A stretch of 35,097 nucleotides of DNA, taken from positions 1-35,097 of the forward strand of contig CAMDQN010000068.1 in the NCBI GenBank assembly GCA_945905925.1, in the 5' to 3' direction. Below the pieces are notes generated by a model. It was not told the origin of the DNA. It worked only from the letters and a program-made list of their open reading frames with translations, and did not search any database. Both the position numbers and the translations under genes were made by a program. Origin of the DNA: Singulisphaera sp. GP187. GTDB taxonomy: Bacteria; Planctomycetota; Planctomycetia; Gemmatales; Gemmataceae. This document shows, piece after piece, positions 30,987 through 35,097 of the stretch (its first letter is position 1; each line of letters begins with the position of its first letter).

Positions 30987-31910
30987 ATGGCCGACGATTT
31001 GTTGGACCGGTTCTTCGGGAAGGGCGTGCCGCGAATCGGCGGGCCAGCGGTCGCGAACCCGCGCCTCGCCGACCCGGTGGGGCTTCAGTGCCTCTTCGAT
31101 ATTCCGCTCGACCTCGACGCGGAATCGCTGGCGCTCGCGGTCCGCGACTACCACCCAGACCTCGCGCAAGCAACCGTTGAGTTGTACCACGTTCCGCCGC
31201 CCGCGAAGCCGACCTCGCTCGAACCCGCGATCATGGGTCTGGTCGCGTGGGGCGCGAACGTCATCAAGTTGGTGGCGTTCGCAAACGCAATGCCCGCGAA
31301 CGCGGTGAAAGCGTGCGTCCAACCGGCGCACTTCGACCCGGAGTACAAGGAGATCGCGTATCGGCATCAGGCGCACGTGATGCTGTACTACAACGGGTAC
31401 GACCACGATCCACTGGAACAGTACGTTGCGCTCGCGGCGGTCGCGGGCGTGCTGACGATGTTCGGTGCGGTGTTCACGCTGAACGAGAACGCCCGCACCG
31501 CGATCCCGGCCCCGGTGCTGATGCCGCACGAAGAAGACGACGGCAACATGCTCGCGGCGCTCCGAGGTTTGCCGCTGACGCTACTCTATTGCGGGTTTGT
31601 GAAGCTCGAAGTGGAGGGGCAACCGGGCGTCTGGATGCGCACTTACGGCTGCCACCGGTTCGGTCTACCGGACCTCGCGCTGCACGCGAGCGACCACAAT
31701 TCGGCGCGGTTCACGTTCGAGTTGTTCAGCAACGCGCTCGCGTACTTGCGCACGGCGGGCCAAACGTTCGCGCCGGGCCACACGATGCAAGTGGGTGACG
31801 GCATGTTCTTGCGATTGCGCTCTCGCACACCGGACGAATGGTATCTGGACAGTGAGGGCGAAATGCTTGTCGCGGATCGCGTCGCGGGGCTTTCCGATAA
31901 GGTCGAGTGA
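30987..31910 (+). CDS. DUF4261-type protein
   Basis: A 307-aa cytoplasmic protein without signal peptide. The N-terminal half shows a DLLDRFFGKG start, then the strand GLQCLFDIPLDLDAESLALA, consistent with a DUF4261 body. The C-terminal segment MRTYGCHRFGLPDLALHA, then SARFTFELFSNALAYLR and GQTFAPGHTM, matches my memory of the DUF4261 C-terminal domain (YG...FG.PD...). GGAGG is present about 10 nt before ATG 30987. No biochemical role is established for the family. It precedes the ABC-2 permease by 120 bp and is divergent from the oxidoreductase. Confidence 0.7.
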   Translation: MADDLLDRFFGKGVPRIGGPAVANPRLADPVGLQCLFDIPLDLDAESLALAVRDYHPDLAQATVELYHVPPPAKPTSLEPAIMGLVAWGANVIKLVAFANAMPANAVKACVQPAHFDPEYKEIAYRHQAHVMLYYNGYDHDPLEQYVALAAVAGVLTMFGAVFTLNENARTAIPAPVLMPHEEDDGNMLAALRGLPLTLLYCGFVKLEVEGQPGVWMRTYGCHRFGLPDLALHASDHNSARFTFELFSNALAYLRTAGQTFAPGHTMQVGDGMFLRLRSRTPDEWYLDSEGEMLVADRVAGLSDKVE

Positions 31911-31985
31911 ATTGGCGACCCCGTCCGCAAGGCCGTGGGTGCGAAGACCCGACTACCCCCGCACCAACTACCTCGCACCGAACAC

Positions 31986-32005
31986 CCCCGGCCTTGCGGC
32001 CGGGG
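31986..32005. terminator. Short GC hairpin between the DUF4261 gene and the permease
   Basis: CCCCGGCC-TTGC-GGCCGGGG is a perfect 8-bp stem with a 4-nt loop, 75 bp after the DUF4261 stop and 25 bp before the permease start. Without a T-run it may be a weak terminator or a dispersed element. Confidence 0.4.
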
Positions 32006-32030
32006 TTCGCCTCTCGCGTATCATTCCTTC

Positions 32031-32903
32031 ATGCTCGCACACCTCCGTACACTTCGGTTGGCCGCGTGGCTCGGCTGGCAACTCGAAACCAACTGGGCCA
32101 GTCCGTGGCTGTTCACGCTGTACATGCTGGTGAAACCGGTGTGCGGGTCGCTCATGCTGGTGGGCATGTTCTACGCCGCGAACGCTGCCGCGGTCGGCGT
32201 CGGGCGCACCGGCATCCCGCCGCAGTTCCTGCCGTACATGTACGTCTCCAACGCGTGCTACGGGCTGGTCGGCACGGTGATGTTCGGCCTGAGCTACGCC
32301 GTCGTTCGCGACCGCGAACACTACCGCATGTTGAAGTACATCTACATCAGCCCGGCACAGTTCCAAACGTACTTCCTCGGTCGCGGCGCGTCTCGCGCAT
32401 TGGAGGGCACCATCGGCGGCGTGCTGAACCTCACAGTGGGTTTAATCCTGTTCGCGCAACTGCGTAACGCGGTCGAAATTGATGTGCCGTGGCTGCTCGT
32501 CTACTTGCTCATTGGTGGCATGATGCTGTGGGCGTGCGGGATGCTGCTCGCCGCCGCGTGCTTAAACATGTCGCGCAATGGCATGTTCTTGAGCGAAGGC
32601 GTCGCGGGGATCGTTTACCTGTTGAGCGGTGTGGTGTTCCCGCTCCGCGCGCTCCCGGAGTGGGTGCAGCCGATCAGCCTGAGCCTACCGACAACGTACT
32701 GGCTCGAAGGGATGCGCCGCGCGCTGATGGGCGACGTGCCAGATAAACTCCGCGGTCCGCTGTCGGACTGGTCGAAATCCGAGTTGGCGCTGATGCTGCT
32801 TGCGACGACGGCGGTGCTGGTGGTCGCGGCGCAGTTGTTTTGGCGGTGGAGCGAGCGCCGTGCCTGGCGGCTCGGGAAGCTCGAAGAGAACGCCGGGGTG
32901 TGA
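32031..32903 (+). CDS. ABC-2 type transporter permease
   Basis: A 290-aa membrane protein with about six helices in ABC-2 order. It has a first segment LYMLVKPVCGSLMLVGMFYA, then YVSNACYGLVGTVMFGLSYA. The coupling region RDREHYRMLKYIYISP is typical for ABC-2 exporters. The late re-entrant block EGVAGIVYLLSGVVFPLRAL follows, with PLRALPEWVQPISLSLPTTY. ATG 32031 is preferred over starts upstream because they would read through the GC hairpin. It needs an ATPase subunit, and none is encoded in the window. The substrate is unknown. Confidence 0.85.
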   Translation: MLAHLRTLRLAAWLGWQLETNWASPWLFTLYMLVKPVCGSLMLVGMFYAANAAAVGVGRTGIPPQFLPYMYVSNACYGLVGTVMFGLSYAVVRDREHYRMLKYIYISPAQFQTYFLGRGASRALEGTIGGVLNLTVGLILFAQLRNAVEIDVPWLLVYLLIGGMMLWACGMLLAAACLNMSRNGMFLSEGVAGIVYLLSGVVFPLRALPEWVQPISLSLPTTYWLEGMRRALMGDVPDKLRGPLSDWSKSELALMLLATTAVLVVAAQLFWRWSERRAWRLGKLEENAGV

Positions 32904-32910
32904 AGGCTCT

Positions 32911-33270
32911 CTACCATTCGTCCAAATCAGTCACCGCTGCCGCGGGTTCGATCTGAATACGCTTGCCGCGAAGATCGATCGCTAGCCACCGAGTCACGTT
33001 CTCCGGCGGGAGTAACGTTGTCCAATCGATTCCGCCTTGTGAGCGGAGAGCGGGTGGCAGAAAAAGGGTGAACTCCCATTCCTCCTGTCGCTGGCCGCTG
33101 CAGATCCACACCTGCCCCGTGATACACAGCGGATCGTCATCCAACGCGTACCGCTGCGGTGTGAACCCGTCGCACCACAGGAAACGCAAATGGTTGTTGC
33201 GCATCCCCGCGAACTCGCTGCCGAGGCGAAACTCTAAACGCAGCCAGAACTCCGACTCGTTAATCGTCAC
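32911..33270 (-). CDS. Small hypothetical protein, translationally coupled to the gene upstream
   Basis: A 119-aa protein (FWLRLEFRLGSEFAGMRNNH, RFLWCDGFTPQRY, VWICSGQRQEEWEFTLFLPP) with strands and aromatics but no named family. The GTG start at 33270 lies within the end of the preceding gene (11-bp overlap), with AGGAGG directly before it, which suggests coupled translation. It ends 8 bp from the convergent permease gene. No signal peptide or membrane helix. Confidence 0.65.
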   Translation of the reverse strand: MTINESEFWLRLEFRLGSEFAGMRNNHLRFLWCDGFTPQRYALDDDPLCITGQVWICSGQRQEEWEFTLFLPPALRSQGGIDWTTLLPPENVTRWLAIDLRGKRIQIEPAAAVTDLDEW

Positions 33271-33487
33271 CCTCCTTTTTCTCCTCGTCTTTCTTCTTGC
33301 GAGTGCTGTCGTTGTCGAGCTTGTTGAGCGTGTCGGAACGGTGACGGCCCAGGTCTTCCTCCGCGTGCGCGGCCTCTTCCGGGTTGTCCGTTAAACTTTT
33401 CTTCAACCCGGCGCGGCGGTGCTTGTTGCCGCGTTTCTTCAGCGCACGTTTCAGGTCGCGCAGCATCCGTTTGTCGGGATCGGGCAT
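33260..33487 (-). CDS. Small, highly charged hypothetical protein
   Basis: A 75-aa protein with a basic N-terminal half (RMLRDLKRALKKRGNKHRR) and an acidic/Lys-rich tail (RKKKDEEKKEGDD). It may bind nucleic acid or ribosomes, by composition only. GAGGTGA is present before ATG 33487. It is first in a two-gene unit with the 119-aa protein and only 16 bp divergent from the glycosyltransferase, so the two promoters must overlap each other's coding DNA. Confidence 0.6.
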   Translation of the reverse strand: MPDPDKRMLRDLKRALKKRGNKHRRAGLKKSLTDNPEEAAHAEEDLGRHRSDTLNKLDNDSTRKKKDEEKKEGDD

Positions 33488-33503
33488 ATCATTCACCTCG
33501 CCT

Positions 33504-34508
33504 ATGGCACGAATACTCATCGCTACCGACGCGTGGCACCCACAGGTCAGCGGCGTTGTTCGCACGCTAGATACCACCACGCGTGTCTTGCGCGAACAGG
33601 GGAACGCGGTCGAGGTCGTCGAACCGACCGCGTTCCCGCAGTTCGCGGTGCCGTTCTACCCGGAGATTCCGCTGTGCGTCATGCGCCCCGGGCGCGTGTA
33701 CGAGCGCATCGACAAGTTCAAACCGGATCACGTGCATATCTCCACAGAGGGGCCACTCGGCTTCTGGGTTCGCCGGTATTGTCGGCGCATGGGATGGCGG
33801 TTCAGCACATCGTACCACACGCGGTTCCCGGAGTACCTCAAGAAGCTCGCACGCGTACCCGAAAGCGTGACCTACACGTTCCTCAAGTGGTTCCATGGGC
33901 GGTCGTCGTGCATGATGGTCGCGACACCGAGTTTGGAGAAGGAGTTGGTCGGTCGCGGGTTCACGGCCCCCATTAGCTGGTGGTCGCGCGGGGTTGATCT
34001 GGACACGTTTCGCCCGCGGCCGAAGCTCGCGACCGCGCTTCCGCGACCCATCCTACTTTACGCCGGACGCATTTCACACGAGAAGGGCATCGGCGACTTT
34101 TTATCGCTGAAAACAGCCGGCACGAAACTCGTCGTTGGCGACGGTCCAGCACGCGCGGAACTGGAACGTAAGCACCCGGACGCGGTGTTCTTGGGCTACC
34201 GCAAGGGCGAGGCACTCGGCGAAGTGTACGCGAGCGCGGATCTATTCGTGTTTCCGAGCCGCACGGACACGTTCGGGATCGTACTCATCGAAGCGCTCGC
34301 GAGTGGGCTGCCGGTGGCAGCGTACCCGGTCACCGGACCGGTGGACATCGTGACGCGCGACGAACTGGGCACACTCGATGATGATTTGGGAAGAGCGGTG
34401 TCACGCGCGCTTGTGAGCGGAAACCCGACCGCGTGTGCGGAAGAGGGATCGCGGTACACGTGGGCGAACTGCACCGCGCAGTTTTTGGGGAATCTCGTGA
34501 CGGTGTAG
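33504..34508 (+). CDS. GT4-family glycosyltransferase (MgtA-like mannosyltransferase type)
   Basis: A 334-aa GT-B fold enzyme that transfers a sugar from a nucleotide donor to a lipid or glycan. The N-terminal domain starts MARILIATDAWHPQVSGVVR, typical of GDP-mannose-dependent alpha-mannosyltransferases, with HISTEGPLGFWVRRYCRR and FSTSYHTRFPEYL. The C-terminal donor domain shows LLYAGRISHEKGIGDFL, LVVGDGPARAEL and the EX7E-like SRTDTFGIVLIEALASGLPV. The C-terminus is somewhat short after this motif. ATG 33504 gives the canonical start; upstream codons overlap the divergent small gene. The stop lies inside the stem of a hairpin at 34505. The acceptor is unknown. Confidence 0.9.
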   Translation: MARILIATDAWHPQVSGVVRTLDTTTRVLREQGNAVEVVEPTAFPQFAVPFYPEIPLCVMRPGRVYERIDKFKPDHVHISTEGPLGFWVRRYCRRMGWRFSTSYHTRFPEYLKKLARVPESVTYTFLKWFHGRSSCMMVATPSLEKELVGRGFTAPISWWSRGVDLDTFRPRPKLATALPRPILLYAGRISHEKGIGDFLSLKTAGTKLVVGDGPARAELERKHPDAVFLGYRKGEALGEVYASADLFVFPSRTDTFGIVLIEALASGLPVAAYPVTGPVDIVTRDELGTLDDDLGRAVSRALVSGNPTACAEEGSRYTWANCTAQFLGNLVTV

Positions 34509-34531
34509 GACAGGCTTCCAGTTTGTCCTAC
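34505..34531. repeat. GTAGGACA...TGTCCTAC hairpin at the glycosyltransferase stop
   Basis: Perfect 8-bp arms 34505-34512 and 34524-34531 around GGCTTCCAGTT. The stop codon TAG is part of the left arm. I recall similar GGACAGGCTTCCAG words as dispersed repeats in planctomycetes. Confidence 0.5.
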
Positions 34532-34925
34532 TCTCGCGTGTTCGTGCCGCTCATCCTTATTCGCCTTGCGAACCAGCTCCACGAACTCCTTGCGGCGGCC
34601 TTCGGGTCGGAGCCGAACACGCCGCTCACACGTTCGATGACGCGGTCGTAATTCGCGTCGGACGTGGTGTTCACCTCGGAGGAGAACGCCGATCGCGGTT
34701 CCACTTGCGGCGACCGGAATTCGTTTTCGATGATCGCCCCGTAGCTCTCCGCGTTCTGCTTGTTGGGGTCGTTCGGCGCCGGCTCACCGCGTTTGGCCAT
34801 CATCGCTTCGTCCGGCCGTATCCGGCGCCATGGCCCGCTTCGCATCAACACCGCAGCCGACGGTGAAACCCACCGCGCTCGCGAGGAATGTGAACGCGGC
34901 CACGCGTGCGTACCGCTTCCGCCAC
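34528..34925 (-). pseudogene. Gutted YfbK-type VWA lipoprotein gene
   Basis: Reading the minus strand, about 34925-34850 encodes a lipoprotein signal peptide (YARVAAFTFLASAVGFTVGC, Cys codon at 34855). After a frameshift between 34855 and 34786, another frame reads NKQNAESYGAIIENEFRSP and AFSSEVNTTSD, the segment just before the VWA domain in YfbK-like proteins (ENPF...STFS.DV.TAS). At about 34656 it jumps to ANYDRVIERVSGVFGSDP and, after a second shift near 34606, RRKEFVELVRKANK, which resembles the C-terminal end of the same family. The VWA core of several hundred residues is missing. No start codon is present in the signal-peptide frame. Confidence 0.55.
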
Positions 34926-34958
34926 CCGGCAGCGGGGGAATTAGAGCGCTTTCAGTTA

Positions 34959-35097
34959 ATGCGTAGCGTCTGGTCCGAGCCGCGACCGTCAGGGCTGACA
35001 GTTCATGACATCTTTGGAGTTGACATAGCAAGTGCAATGTGGGGAATGGTTTGTGACTCAGGCGACCGAATAGTTTCAGCCATCAACCCGCATCCCA
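34959..35097 (+). other. Possible 5' end of a gene running off the right edge
   Basis: From ATG 34959 the frame stays open to the window end (RSVWSEPRPSGLTVHDIFGV, then DIASAMWGMVCDSGD). A perfect TTGACA lies at 35020-35025, with no good -10 box. I do not recognise the protein, and a repeat element is also possible. Confidence 0.2.

Noticed and set aside
1-35097. tRNA, rRNA or riboswitch genes
   Set aside because: No cloverleaf with a GTTCGA-type T-arm and matching acceptor stem, and no recognisable riboswitch core, was seen; GTTCGA words occur only inside the coding repeats.

Overview
The window reads as chromosomal DNA of a planctomycete of the Gemmata group. The support is high GC, a DUF1559 prepilin-like protein followed by a small lipoprotein, a PEP-CTERM-like surface protein, FG-GAP/Calx-beta repeat proteins, Tat-exported hydrolase and Gfo/Idh/MocA proteins, and a small secreted protein like the Gemmata paralogous families. 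I see no rRNA, tRNA, CRISPR array, transposase or phage module.

Layout. 1-3053: FG-GAP/Calx-beta protein, probably 5'-partial. 3157-4650: class 1/2 aldehyde dehydrogenase with a promoter and an overlapping inverted repeat. 4853-6203: DUF1559 protein plus lipoprotein. 6222-7750 (-): polynucleotide kinase-phosphatase that seems to have lost its ligase module at a palindromic element. 8181-8909: PEP-CTERM-like protein. 9052-10434: homoserine dehydrogenase. 10427-11034: a patch of truncated and frameshifted small genes. 11057-13696 (-): acyltransferase-ACP-acyl ligase fusion. 13812-18153: secreted proteins (small family protein, alpha/beta hydrolase, parvulin-type foldase, small exported protein). 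18287-21662: a two-gene winged-helix/AAA ATPase cassette. 21776-25007: folC and a membrane protein. 25144-26382 (-): Y-family polymerase. 26675-26926: protein kinase remnant. 27007-29352: a single reading frame joining a CobT-like, an NMN-adenylyltransferase-like and an NAD kinase domain. 29442-30854 (-): oxidoreductase. 30987-34508: DUF4261 protein, ABC-2 permease, two small coupled genes and a glycosyltransferase. 34528-34925 (-): relic of a YfbK-type VWA lipoprotein with its centre deleted.

Two themes stand out. The first is the CobT-NMNAT-NADK fusion, which puts three pyridine-nucleotide-binding folds on one chain. Its CobT and NMNAT active sites have diverged while the NAD kinase motifs are intact.

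The second is a dense population of short palindromic elements of several sequence families. They sit between genes as long hairpins, and they also sit inside open reading frames, where they stay in frame and add Pro/Gly-rich peptides to a winged-helix protein, an AAA ATPase, folylpolyglutamate synthase and a Tat signal peptide. Related elements lie at the edges of decayed genes (Pnkp ligase, kinase), which suggests they are linked to local deletion. All functional assignments come from motif reading without database searches.
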